From NCBI RefSeq assembly GCF_002093745.1, contig NZ_MTSB01000003.1:345434-409433 (forward strand): a stretch of 64,000 bases of DNA, in the 5' to 3' direction. Numbering within the stretch: position 1 is the stretch's first letter; each line of letters starts with the position of its first letter. Below the pieces are notes generated by a model. That model saw only the letters and a program-made list of their open reading frames with translations, did not search any database and was not told where the DNA came from. Both the position numbers and the translations under genes were made by a program. Source of the DNA: Pseudomonas graminis. GTDB lineage: Bacteria > Pseudomonadota > Gammaproteobacteria > Pseudomonadales > Pseudomonadaceae. This document shows positions 8,863-17,841 of the stretch, one piece after another.

Positions 8863-10254
8863 ATGACAACTGTCAGCAGCAATACCCATGCAATTTCGAT
8901 CAACCCGGCTTCAGGCGAGCAGATCGGCCACTATGCCTTCGAGTCCGATGCCACGCTGGATGCAAGCCTGTCACGGGCAAGAACCGGCTTCGCAGGCTGG
9001 AAGCGCACGCCTGTCCAGCAACGTGCGCAACGGATTATCGCCATGGGCCAGGCGCTGCGCGACAACGCCGACAACATCGCAGAGATGATCAGCCGGGAAA
9101 TGGGCAAACCCGTGACGCAGGCCAGGGGCGAAGTCCAGAAATGCGCGCAACTGTGCGACTGGTATGCGGCGCAAGGGCCGGCAATGCTGGTCGCCGAATC
9201 GACCCAGGTCGAGGATGACAAGGCACGTATCGAGTACCGCCCGCTGGGTCCGGTGCTGGCGGTCATGCCGTGGAATTTCCCGATCTGGCAAGTGCTGCGC
9301 GGTGCGATTCCGACGCTGCTGGCGGGTAATACGTACGTGCTCAAACACGCGCCCAACGTCATGGGCTGTGCGTACCTGATGCGCGACGCGTTCAAGCAAG
9401 CGGGCTTCCCCGAGGGCGTGTTCGAGGTCATCAACGTCACCCCGGAAGGCGTTTCCAGGGCCATTGCCGACCCCCGCATTGCCGCTGTCACGCTGACCGG
9501 CAGCGTGCGTGCCGGTCAGGCCATCGGTGCGCAGGCCGGAGCCGCGCTGAAGAAGTGTGTGTTGGAACTGGGCGGCTCCGACCCGTTTATCGTGCTCAAT
9601 GACGCAGACCTGGACCAGGCGGTGAAAGCCGCGGTGATCGGTCGCTTCCAGAACACCGGGCAAGTCTGTGCAGCCGCCAAGCGCCTGATCATCGAGCAAG
9701 GCGTGGTTGAGGAGTTCACCCGCAGGTTCGTTGAACAGACTCGCCAGTTGGTGACGGGCGATCCGTTGTCTGGCGAGACTTACATCGGCCCGATGGCACG
9801 CTTCGATCTGCGCGACGAACTGGACGCTCAGGTGCAAAAGACGCTGGCCGAAGGTGCAACGCTGTTGCTGGGCGGCCGAAAGGCGGATGGACAAGGCAAT
9901 TACTATGAGCCGACTGTACTGGGCAATGTGACTGACCAGATGACCTCGTTCAGGCAAGAACTGTTCGGCCCGGTAGCGTCCATCATCACCGCCCGCGATG
10001 CGCAGCACGCACTGGAACTGGCCAACGACAGCGAGTTCGGCCTGACTGCGACGGTTTACACCCGCGATCTGGAACTGGCAGAACAACTGACCGAAGCGCT
10101 GGAAACCGGTGGCGTGTTCATCAACGGCTACAGCGCCTCAGACCCGCGTGTCAGCTTCGGCGGCGTGAAGAAAAGCGGCTTTGGCCGAGAGCTTTCGCAC
10201 TTCGGCGTGCGCGAGTTCTGCAACGCACAGACCGTGTGGCGTGATCGTCATTAA
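8863..10254 (+). CDS. NAD-dependent succinate-semialdehyde dehydrogenase family protein
   Basis: A 463-residue aldehyde dehydrogenase. W-N-F-P-I-W-Q starts the cofactor-binding region, T-G-S-V-R-A-G is the nucleotide loop, E in L-E-L-G-G-S-D-P is the general base and C in N-T-G-Q-V-C-A-A-A-K-R is the nucleophile. The overall pattern is that of the Sad/YneI group, which oxidises succinic semialdehyde to succinate, a step of GABA and putrescine breakdown. AGGATGG precedes the ATG. The last 60 bases of the gene are copied downstream in a tandem duplication (10389 onward). Confidence 0.87.
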   Translation: MTTVSSNTHAISINPASGEQIGHYAFESDATLDASLSRARTGFAGWKRTPVQQRAQRIIAMGQALRDNADNIAEMISREMGKPVTQARGEVQKCAQLCDWYAAQGPAMLVAESTQVEDDKARIEYRPLGPVLAVMPWNFPIWQVLRGAIPTLLAGNTYVLKHAPNVMGCAYLMRDAFKQAGFPEGVFEVINVTPEGVSRAIADPRIAAVTLTGSVRAGQAIGAQAGAALKKCVLELGGSDPFIVLNDADLDQAVKAAVIGRFQNTGQVCAAAKRLIIEQGVVEEFTRRFVEQTRQLVTGDPLSGETYIGPMARFDLRDELDAQVQKTLAEGATLLLGGRKADGQGNYYEPTVLGNVTDQMTSFRQELFGPVASIITARDAQHALELANDSEFGLTATVYTRDLELAEQLTEALETGGVFINGYSASDPRVSFGGVKKSGFGRELSHFGVREFCNAQTVWRDRH

Positions 10255-10569
10255 GGGTCGGGAGACACCGGTACACATGTCCCCGGGGGAGCAAGCTTGC
10301 TCGCGAAAGCGGATTCACATCAGCATAAATCTTTGGCGGTCATACGGGCCTCTTCGCGAGCAAGCTCGCTCCCACAGAAGCCGTACTATCGCACTTCGGC
10401 GTGCGCGAGTTCTGCAACGCACAGACCGTGTGGCGTGATCGTCATTAAGGGTCGGGAGACACCGGTACACATGTCCCCGGGGGAGCAAGCTTGCTCGCGA
10501 AAGCGGATTCACATCAGCATAAATCTTTGGCGGTCATACGGGCCTCTTCGCGAGCAAGCTCGCTCCCAC
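10195..10569 (+). repeat. 194-bp tandem duplication: ALDH 3' end plus REP doublet
   Basis: Bases 10195-10375 recur exactly at 10389-10569, a period of 194 with a 13-base spacer. Each unit begins inside the last codons of the aldehyde dehydrogenase gene, so the second copy carries a 60-base orphan gene tail including its stop codon, followed by a REP doublet. The identity over 181 bases suggests a recent event such as slippage or unequal exchange. Confidence 0.92.
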
Positions 10570-10680
10570 GCGTTTTGTGTATACGCAAGATACCTGTGGG
10601 AGTGAGCTTGCTCACGAAGAGATGATCCAGGCACCCCATTTTACAAGGCTGCACTGGCCTCTTCGCGAGCAAGCTCGCAC
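10286..10680. repeat. Cluster of three Pseudomonas REP doublets
   Basis: REP units with the core GAGCAAGCTTGCTCGCGAA face inverted partners TTCGCGAGCAAGCTCGCTCC. The pairs are 10286-10307 with 10353-10373, the duplicated pair 10480-10501 with 10547-10567, and a diverged pair 10598-10621 with 10660-10680. Such inverted pairs (REPINs) are mobilised by RAYT transposases in Pseudomonas; no RAYT gene is in the window. The 481-bp gap before the next gene is otherwise empty. Confidence 0.88.
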
Positions 10681-10738
10681 AGGAGCCGTGGGGGCTTCAA
10701 CTGACTATCGTGCGACGCAGCGCGTCACCCGTCAGTCG

Positions 10739-11323
10739 TCAGTCGTCACCTGTTGCCACCACCGCAGGCTCGCCAATCGTGTAGAAATGCCCACCCGCAA
10801 CGTAATGCAGGCTGCGCCATTTCGGGTCGGCTTTTTCAAATTCCCAATGCCCATCGTTGAACACGCGGGTATCGGCCCAGGCGCCCACCACTTCGCCGAT
10901 GAACAAATCATAGGTCTTCTGGTTATGCGGCTCGGGGATGACCTTGCAGATCAGCCACGCCGAGCAGCCGACGACCAGCGGCGAATCGTGCCCCTCGATA
11001 CGGAACAGGTCCACATTGGCATTGTCCAGCTTGTCCGGGGTAAAGACTTTGCTCTGGGTGCCTACATCAAAGGTCATCTGCAATTGGTCCATATTAGGGA
11101 CCTGCAAGGCGAAATATCCGCTCTTCTCGACCAGCCCGCGGGTCTTGGTCATCTTGTCGATCACCAGCGTCACCTTGGGCGGCGAGAAGTCCAGCGCACA
11201 GGCCCAGGCTGCAGCCATGACGTTATGAACGCCCTCGTGACTGGATGACACCAGCACGGTCGGCCCGTGATTGAGCAGGCGGTAGGCTTTTTCCAGCTCG
11301 ACAGGACGAATGTGATTGTCCAC
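10739..11323 (-). CDS. Flavin reductase / flavoredoxin family protein
   Basis: A 194-residue protein of the flavin reductase-like, FMN-binding split-barrel superfamily. Conserved signs are P-V-L-V-S-S-type strand V-L-V-S-S-S-H-E-G, N-V-M-A-A-A-W near residue 35 and K-T-R-G-L-V-E-K-S-G-Y-F-A-L-Q-V-P. It probably binds FMN and supplies reduced flavin or electrons to a partner. It is divergent from the MocA-type gene. Specific partner unknown. Confidence 0.8.
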   Translation of the reverse strand: MDNHIRPVELEKAYRLLNHGPTVLVSSSHEGVHNVMAAAWACALDFSPPKVTLVIDKMTKTRGLVEKSGYFALQVPNMDQLQMTFDVGTQSKVFTPDKLDNANVDLFRIEGHDSPLVVGCSAWLICKVIPEPHNQKTYDLFIGEVVGAWADTRVFNDGHWEFEKADPKWRSLHYVAGGHFYTIGEPAVVATGDD

Positions 11324-11453
11324 TTGAAACCCTCGGAAACATGATTCGTACCGCTACCGGCAGAGCGGCGAAATAAGGCATCCTGCGTGCGCAACGCCGT
11401 ACTGATTCGCGCGACGACAAGCAAACCCTCTCACCCACTCATAAGGCTTAGGA

Positions 11454-12077
11454 TTGAGCAGCATAGACAGCCAGAACCCCAAAGTGTTCGCCCTGGTTCT
11501 CGCGGCAGGACGCAGCAGGCGCTTTGAAGGTGACAAGCGCCAAGCGCTGCTGCCCTGTGGACGCAGCTTGTTGACGGCAAGCCTCGAAAACGCCAGAACC
11601 GCGTTCAGCAGCACCGCGGTGGTACTGCGCACTGACGATGACACCCGCGTGCTGGGCATACCCGACGGCGTCAAGATTATTCGCAGTGAGCATGCCGATC
11701 TGGGAATGGGCCACAGCCTGGCCAGCGGCATTGCAGCCGCAATGAACTCTTCAGCCGATGCAGTGGCCGTCATGCTGGCCGACATGCCCTGGATACAGCC
11801 GCGTACTCTGCACACGCTGGCACTGCTGGCCGACCCGGCACGCATGGTCTTGCCCCTGCACGAAGGCCAACGCGGGCATCCTGTGATCATCGGACGCCGG
11901 TTCTGGCCGGCACTGCTGACGCTCGAAGGCGATCAGGGCGCGAAGGCCCTGATCATGAACAACCCTGATCTGTGCGACATCGTGCATTGCGATGACCCCG
12001 GCATCCTGCGCGATGCAGACACCCGCTCAGCGCTGGCGCTCGCCTGTCGGCAGCACCTTACAGGTCGCTCCGACTGA
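11454..12077 (+). CDS. Molybdenum cofactor cytidylyltransferase-like protein (MocA type)
   Basis: A 207-residue nucleotidyltransferase. The N-terminal L-V-L-A-A-G-R-S-R-R-F-E-G-D-K loop binds the nucleotide, and V-M-L-A-D-M-P-W is the metal-binding acidic motif. MocA attaches CMP to molybdopterin to make the dinucleotide cofactor used by aldehyde oxidoreductases of the xanthine-oxidase family. The adjacent paoABCD operon is such an enzyme, which supports the call. The start codon is TTG. The 3' end overlaps the convergent paoD gene by 20 bases. Confidence 0.82.
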   Translation: MSSIDSQNPKVFALVLAAGRSRRFEGDKRQALLPCGRSLLTASLENARTAFSSTAVVLRTDDDTRVLGIPDGVKIIRSEHADLGMGHSLASGIAAAMNSSADAVAVMLADMPWIQPRTLHTLALLADPARMVLPLHEGQRGHPVIIGRRFWPALLTLEGDQGAKALIMNNPDLCDIVHCDDPGILRDADTRSALALACRQHLTGRSD

Positions 12078-13026
12078 CGCCGTTGGCAACCCGCAGAATG
12101 TCGGCCATCACCGCGACAGCGATTTCAGCGGGTGTCTTGCTGCCCAGATTCAAGCCGATAGGGGCGTGGATTCGGTCCAGCGCGTCAGCCTTCAGCCCGC
12201 CAATTCGCGCCAGCCGTTCCAGCCGCTTGCTGCTGGTACGCATCGACCCCATCGCACCGATGTAGAACGCCTCGGTACGCACCGCTTCGAGCATGCTCAA
12301 ATCATCCAGTTTCGGGTCGTGGGTCAGCGCCAATACCGCCGTCGAGCTGTGACAGCCACCTTCGGCGATGAACACCGCAGGCAGCACGCCACGCACCTCG
12401 ACGCCGGGCATCGAAAACCCGGTAGTGACTTCGGTGCGAGGGTCGCAAACGATGACTTCATAGCCCATCGCGACCGCAAAACTGGCACAGAACTCCGCGA
12501 CTGGCGACAGCCCGGCAAGCAGTACGCGGTAGACAGCGCCCATCCGGATGCTGACGCGTTCGCCGTCAACCTGCACCCGCGCCTCACCCAGCGTGGCAGG
12601 CCCGATGCCTCTGCGCCCGCCGCCCAACTGCACCTCCCGGCTTACCAGCTCCCGCCCGGCAAGTGCTTGCTCGATGGCAGCCAGATGCGCGTCGGCTTCC
12701 GGGCTCGGCGCGATGAACTCGATCAACACGTCCAGCACACCGCCGCACGGCAAGGCACGCGTGGGTGCAAACCCGCCATCGCCATAGCGAACCACCTGAT
12801 TGACCGGCTGAAACTGCCCGGCGGCCATGCGTTCGAGAAAATCCTCTTCCACACAGCCACCCGACAATGAACCTCGATGCTCGCCACTGTTCAGCGCTAC
12901 CAGCATCGCCCCCGGCCCGCGCGGAGCAGAGCCGAACGTCGAGAGCACCGTACACAGCCAGACTGGCTTGCCACCGGCCAACCAGTCACGCGCCTGTTGT
13001 ACAACCTGCAAATCGAGCTGCTTCAT
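12058..13026 (-). CDS. paoD: XdhC family maturation factor (PaoD-like)
   Basis: A 322-residue XdhC/CoxI-family protein. The N-terminal part carries G-S-A-P-R-G-P-G-A-M-L and S-G-G-C-V-E-E, which are the family hallmarks. The C-terminal Rossmann-like part has T-H-D-P-K-L-D-D and Y-I-G-A-M-G-S. These proteins bind the molybdenum dinucleotide cofactor, sulfurate it and insert it into the large subunit. It is the last gene of the operon, two bases after paoC, and about the size of E. coli PaoD. Confidence 0.87.
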   Translation of the reverse strand: MKQLDLQVVQQARDWLAGGKPVWLCTVLSTFGSAPRGPGAMLVALNSGEHRGSLSGGCVEEDFLERMAAGQFQPVNQVVRYGDGGFAPTRALPCGGVLDVLIEFIAPSPEADAHLAAIEQALAGRELVSREVQLGGGRRGIGPATLGEARVQVDGERVSIRMGAVYRVLLAGLSPVAEFCASFAVAMGYEVIVCDPRTEVTTGFSMPGVEVRGVLPAVFIAEGGCHSSTAVLALTHDPKLDDLSMLEAVRTEAFYIGAMGSMRTSSKRLERLARIGGLKADALDRIHAPIGLNLGSKTPAEIAVAVMADILRVANGVSRSDL

Positions 13027-13028
13027 GG

Positions 13029-15245
13029 TTACAACCCTGCCATCAGTTTTTCCTTGGTGATGGGCAGGCTGCGCACCCGTTTTCCCGTGGCGTGGTAAAC
13101 CGCATTGGCCACTGCTGCGGCCAGCCCGGTCACGCCGATCTCACCAATGCCCCGCGCGCCGAATTCGCCGAGGTTGTAATCCGGGTAATCCAGCAGCATG
13201 ACGTCGATGTCCGGCTGATCCGCATGCACCGGCACCACGTACTCGGCGTAATTGTTATTGACCGGCAGGCCACTGCGCGGGTCGTACTCGGCGGCCTCGA
13301 ACAGCGCCATGCCGATGCCCATGACAATGGCGCCTTCGACCTGATTGCGCGCCGCCAGCGGGTTGACCACCTTGCCCACGTCGATGGCGCTGACCACCCG
13401 CGATACGCGCAGGCTGGAAATACCCGGATCCCAGCGGACCTCGACAAAATGCACACCAAATGAGCGAAAGGAGTACTTGCCCGCTTCAGGCAGACCGCTG
13501 TGGAAATTACCTTCGGCACGCGACAAGCGCTGCCCGTTCAGCACGTCGACAAAACTGACACGCTGTTCGCCCGCCACTAACTGGCCCTTCTCGACCGTGA
13601 TCGATTCAGGGTCTTTGCCGGCAAATACGGCGTCTTTGCTGACCGCGTACTGGCGCAATTTCTGCAACGCCTCACGGGTGGCCCCGGCAATCGCCGGCAT
13701 CACGCTGGCGGTGACCCATGAACCGCCCGACACAGGGCCTGCCGGAAAAGACGAACTGCCCAGCTCCACTTCAACCCGCTCTATCGGGATGCCGGTCAAC
13801 TGGCTGACCGTCTGCGCAACGATGGTGTAGGTCCCGGTGCCGATGTCCTGCAGGCCGCACTGCGCCAACGCAGTGCCATCGGAGCGCAGAATGACTCGCG
13901 CATCGGTCGGCACCTGATAAGCCTCCCAGTTGCAGGCGCCCATGCCGTAACCGATGATTTCATCGCCTTCACGCATCGACCCCACCTGCGCCTTGCGCGC
14001 CTGCCAGCCGAACCGCTCGGCAGCCTGGTCGATGGCTTCCGGCAAGTGATTGCTCGACCACGGCAGGCCCATGCTCTGATCCGTATCAGACAGGTTCAGC
14101 TTGCGGAACGCCAGCGGGTCCATGCCGCTGGCCAGGGCCACTTCATCGATGGCCGACTCCAGCGCAAACAGGCCAGGCGCCGCGCCCGGTGCGCGCATCG
14201 AGGTGGGCGTACCGCGGTTGATCGGGCTGATCTTGTGGCTGACCAGCACGTTGTCGCAGGCGTACAGGCTTTTGGTCACGCCACCACAGTTCTCGGTGTA
14301 GTCGTCGAGCATGGACGTGTTGTTGAACGATTCGTGACGAATCGACGTCAGCTTGCCGCCGGCATCGGTGGCCAGCCGCAGGCGCTGACGGGTTTCGGGA
14401 CGATGGCCCACGGTGGTGAACATCTGCGCGCGGGGCAATACCAGTTGCACCGGGCGACCGGTCACTTTGGCGGCGGCACAGGCGGCCACCGAATGCGGCC
14501 ACGGCCAGAGCTTGCCGCCAAAACCGGAGCCTATGAACGGCGCACGCACTTCCACCCGATCAGGCGACAGGTCAAACACGTTGGCCAACAGGTTGCGATG
14601 GTTGACCACCCCCTGGGTGCTTTCATAGACGAAGAGTTTGCCGTCCTGCCACCACGCGGTGCTGGCATGCATCTCCATCGGGTTATGCACTTCAACCGGC
14701 GTGGTGTAGGTCTGGTCGACCTGATTCCTGGCGCTCTGAAATGCGCCATCCGGGTTGCCACGGTTATGGCCCGCACCGCCATCGCGGACGCCATTGACGC
14801 GCATGCCCTCCTGCAAATCCTTGACCGCCGGGCGCTCTTCGTAATCAACGGTCACACGGTGCGCGGCCGCCCTCGCCTGTTCGAAGCTTTCGGCCACCAC
14901 CAGCGCAATGAACTGACCGGGGTAGTAAACCCGGTCGTCCTCGAACGGCAGCCGATGCTCGTCGGCCTTGCTCGCCGACAACAGCTTGTCGAAGCTCAGC
15001 TTGGTGTTCGGGGTGCGGTGCAGCGTGGGGAAATTGCCGTGATGCAACACGTCGACCACGCCCGGCATTGCTTTCGCCTGCCGGTCATCGATAGCCAGCA
15101 CGCGCCCGTTGGCAATCGTGCTGTACACGCCATAGGCGTACAGCATCTTGTCCATGGGATGGTCGGCGGCATAGCGCGCCTCACCGCTGACTTTCTTGCC
15201 GCCGTCGATGCGACGCTGCGGCGTACCGATAATGTTTTCGCTCAT
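13029..15245 (-). CDS. paoC: Aldehyde oxidoreductase molybdenum-binding subunit PaoC
   Basis: A 738-residue large subunit of the xanthine-oxidase family, holding the molybdenum cytosine dinucleotide cofactor. The G-S-G-F-G-G-K-L segment, the R-A-P-G-A-A-P-G motif and the C-terminal G-A-R-G-I-G-E-I-G segment, whose Glu is the catalytic base, are all present. E. coli PaoC is about 732 residues. With PaoA and PaoB it forms a periplasmic enzyme that oxidises aromatic and other aldehydes to acids, a detoxifying role. Substrate range here is inferred from the family. Confidence 0.9.
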   Translation of the reverse strand: MSENIIGTPQRRIDGGKKVSGEARYAADHPMDKMLYAYGVYSTIANGRVLAIDDRQAKAMPGVVDVLHHGNFPTLHRTPNTKLSFDKLLSASKADEHRLPFEDDRVYYPGQFIALVVAESFEQARAAAHRVTVDYEERPAVKDLQEGMRVNGVRDGGAGHNRGNPDGAFQSARNQVDQTYTTPVEVHNPMEMHASTAWWQDGKLFVYESTQGVVNHRNLLANVFDLSPDRVEVRAPFIGSGFGGKLWPWPHSVAACAAAKVTGRPVQLVLPRAQMFTTVGHRPETRQRLRLATDAGGKLTSIRHESFNNTSMLDDYTENCGGVTKSLYACDNVLVSHKISPINRGTPTSMRAPGAAPGLFALESAIDEVALASGMDPLAFRKLNLSDTDQSMGLPWSSNHLPEAIDQAAERFGWQARKAQVGSMREGDEIIGYGMGACNWEAYQVPTDARVILRSDGTALAQCGLQDIGTGTYTIVAQTVSQLTGIPIERVEVELGSSSFPAGPVSGGSWVTASVMPAIAGATREALQKLRQYAVSKDAVFAGKDPESITVEKGQLVAGEQRVSFVDVLNGQRLSRAEGNFHSGLPEAGKYSFRSFGVHFVEVRWDPGISSLRVSRVVSAIDVGKVVNPLAARNQVEGAIVMGIGMALFEAAEYDPRSGLPVNNNYAEYVVPVHADQPDIDVMLLDYPDYNLGEFGARGIGEIGVTGLAAAVANAVYHATGKRVRSLPITKEKLMAGL

Positions 15246-15254
15246 GAGAAATTC

Positions 15255-16238
15255 CTAGGCCGTGAGGTCACGAAGGTTGCGGACGACGACCTGCTGACCC
15301 AGCGGGATCTTGAAGGCGTTGTGTTCGTAGGCACGGGAGCCTTTCATCGCCAGCTCTGCGACCTGAGCGAAGGTGTTCATGTCGGCACGCTGCCCGATCA
15401 GCGCCCTCTCGGCCTCGACAGCACGCCAGGGCTTGGTGCCGACACCGCCCAGCGCAATACGTGCATCGGTAATGCGCTTGCCGTCCATCACCAGAATCAC
15501 CGCACTGGACGCCAGGGCGAACTGATAAGAGGTACGGTCACGCAGCTTCAGATAAGAAGACCGACCGCCTGACAAAGGCGCGTCCAGTATCACGTGGGTA
15601 ATTAGCTCGTGGGGAGCCAACGCATGCTCGCGCTGGGGTGTGTCGCCGGGCAGCAGGTGAAAATCGGCAAACGGGATGTCCCGCGTGCCGTTGGCGCTCT
15701 GCACCGTGACCTGCGCACCAATTGCCGCCATGCCGACGCACATGTCCGACGGGTGCGCGGCGATGCAATGATCGCTGGTGCCCAGCACCGCATGCACGCT
15801 TCGGTTCAAACCACCGATGGCTGCACAGCCCGAACCCGGCTCGCGCTTGTTGCAGGCCGATACGTTGTCGCGAAAATACGGGCAACGCACGCGCTGCATG
15901 AGGTTGCCGGCCGTAGTCGCCTTGTTGCGCAACTGGGTCGAGGCCCCCGCGAGCAACGCTTCGGACAAGACCGGATAACGTTGTTGCACCAGCGGATGGC
16001 TGGCCAGATCGGTATTGCTGACCAGCGCGCCAATACGCAAGCGACCGTCAGGCAGCGATTCGATCTGTTTCAACGCCAGGTGGTTGATGTCCACCAGTTG
16101 CTCCGGCTGCATCACATCGAGCTTGACCAGGTCGAGCAGCGTGGTGCCACCCGCCAGGTAAAAACGCTGACCCTGACCTGACGCGGAGGTGACCGCCTGT
16201 GCGGGCGAAGCGGCCCGCGCGTAATCGAACGTTCGCAT
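15255..16238 (-). CDS. paoB: Aldehyde oxidoreductase FAD-binding subunit PaoB
   Basis: A 327-residue FAD-binding subunit. L-A-G-G-T-T-L-L-D-L-V-K is the FAD pyrophosphate loop. A cysteine-rich insert (R-C-P-Y-F-R-D-N, C-N-K-R-E-P-G-S-G-C) is the extra 4Fe-4S binding segment found in PaoB and 4-hydroxybenzoyl-CoA reductase. The ATG at 16238 overlaps the paoA stop (ATGA), so 23 upstream in-frame residues are not counted. Confidence 0.9.
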   Translation of the reverse strand: MRTFDYARAASPAQAVTSASGQGQRFYLAGGTTLLDLVKLDVMQPEQLVDINHLALKQIESLPDGRLRIGALVSNTDLASHPLVQQRYPVLSEALLAGASTQLRNKATTAGNLMQRVRCPYFRDNVSACNKREPGSGCAAIGGLNRSVHAVLGTSDHCIAAHPSDMCVGMAAIGAQVTVQSANGTRDIPFADFHLLPGDTPQREHALAPHELITHVILDAPLSGGRSSYLKLRDRTSYQFALASSAVILVMDGKRITDARIALGGVGTKPWRAVEAERALIGQRADMNTFAQVAELAMKGSRAYEHNAFKIPLGQQVVVRNLRDLTA

Positions 16239-16927
16239 CAGGCAGCGCCCCCCATTTTCGAGCGGGCCGACTGCACCGCCGACAGAATGTTCTTGTAGGC
16301 ACCGCAACGGCAGATATTGCCGCTCATGGCTTCCCTTACGCTGGCGTCATCGGACGGGATGTTCGGGTCCTTGAGAATGGCGACGGCGCTCATGATCTGC
16401 CCTGACGTGCAATAACCGCACTGATAGGCGTCATGCTCCCAGAACGCCTCTTGCACCGGGTGCAATTTGCCGTTCTCCGCCAGCCCTTCGATGGTGGTGA
16501 TGCTGTCACCCTGATGCTGCACTGCAATGGACAGGCAGGCGTTGATCGCCACGCCATTGACCAACAGCGTACACGCGCCACACTGGCCGTGGTCACAACC
16601 TTTCTTGGTCCCGGTCAGTTGCAGACGGTCACGCAACACGTCCAGCAGCACGGCATTGGCGGGTACGTTCAGGGTGTGAACCTGACCGTTGACCTTGAGC
16701 TGGATACGGTGCTCACCCGCCGCAGGTGCATCGGCGTCCTCTACCGCAGGCGCGACCGCTGCGGCGGGTGCTGCTTGCAGCATGCCGTCGGAAGGAATCC
16801 AGGTAGACAATGTGGCGGCGGCAATGCCCGACGCCCCGAACTTCAGAAAGTTACGGCGTGAGGGCTGCACGGCACTGCCGGACGCAGCAGTTTCCTTGTG
16901 CTTTTCAGGTTCAGTCATCAGGTTCAC
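16238..16927 (-). CDS. paoA: Aldehyde oxidoreductase iron-sulfur subunit PaoA
   Basis: A 229-residue subunit with two 2Fe-2S clusters, the same length as E. coli PaoA. The N-terminus has a twin-arginine signal (S-R-R-N-F-L-K-F-G) at about residues 23-31 followed by an Ala-rich helix, so the folded complex is exported by Tat. The first cluster motif is C-D-H-G-Q-C-G-A-C near residue 113, the second C-G-Y-C and C-R-C-G further on. It is the first gene of the operon paoABCD, with overlapping or nearly touching genes throughout. Confidence 0.92.
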   Translation of the reverse strand: MNLMTEPEKHKETAASGSAVQPSRRNFLKFGASGIAAATLSTWIPSDGMLQAAPAAAVAPAVEDADAPAAGEHRIQLKVNGQVHTLNVPANAVLLDVLRDRLQLTGTKKGCDHGQCGACTLLVNGVAINACLSIAVQHQGDSITTIEGLAENGKLHPVQEAFWEHDAYQCGYCTSGQIMSAVAILKDPNIPSDDASVREAMSGNICRCGAYKNILSAVQSARSKMGGAA

Positions 16928-17829
16928 TCGGTCATAGCCGACGCTGCTATGAAGCGACGGGCGTTATTTTAGGTCAGCGGCCCCGGGGCGTGTTTTCTGC
17001 TCGTTGACCTGTCAGGTGTTATCAGTCACAAGAGCTAAAACGCTATCACCGGCACTCAATGTTTAACTGGCCAGCGCCGCTAAAGTTCCCACTCATTGAC
17101 GAGCGTCTGTATCCAGAGATTGCCGGTTGTTGCACGCGGTTACCCAATGACCCTAACAGTCAGCGCGGGCACTGATTAGCCAGCCCGTTCGGCTAGCCGT
17201 TATGAAAATAATTCATGAATACGTTGCCACAAGGCGAACGACACAGGAGCGCTCGTCCACGCAGTCAGAGCAAGCAGCGAAAGAACATGGCGAAAGCGGG
17301 CATGCACGGAGCCACGCGGCTCAGGGCAGCCGACTCAAGGCTGGAAGAAAAATGACGATATATAACGGCAGGAAGGTCTGGAGGCGTCTAAATCGGGGCA
17401 TTGATGCCCGATGTGATGATGGCACCTCGCAACGGAGGCCCACATTATGCGAAAATGCCGCGTCTTCGCCGATATGGCACCGTGGTTTCACAGGGCATGC
17501 GTATGAAAATACGCGTCAAACGTGTCTCCATGCCCCGATGCGGCGTCTCAGACTCCGTGAACAGGCTGACCAGGTGTGTCTTCCCTTAGGTGCAACCGGG
17601 CAGGCTTCCGGACATTGCAGCACACCGATAGAGCAACATGTCACTCATGACGCTGAATCCAACGATGATAAGAAGCCAGCGCAGCAGGACATAAATTGAG
17701 GTCTCGAGCGGTATTATATTGGCCTTGTATGTCCACCTCTAGTCCCTGTGGGTGCGAGAGTTTGTCGCATGCATCGATGCATGTGACAGGCCGCAGCTTC
17801 AGGACCAGTCGGCGGATGGCGTTTATCAA
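16928..17829. other. 900-bp gap with no convincing gene, upstream of mqo
   Basis: Open frames here (for example 17202-17699 on the plus strand) have no recognisable domain, a poor start context and an arginine- and histidine-rich composition typical of non-coding high-GC sequence. The only structure seen is a CGGCTAGCCG palindrome at 17190-17199. AT-rich sequence at 17710-17730 could hold the mqo promoter. It may be the scar of a lost gene. Confidence 0.5.
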
Positions 17830-17841
17830 ATGGATGGCAGA

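Noticed and set aside
14046..15572. Long plus-strand frame opposite paoC and paoB
   Set aside because: Fully antisense to two well-supported genes; repeated His/Gln/Arg content typical of such shadows.
17202..17699. 165-codon open frame before mqo
   Set aside because: Composition (Arg, His, Gln and Ser-rich) and lack of any motif or ribosome-binding site suggest non-coding sequence.
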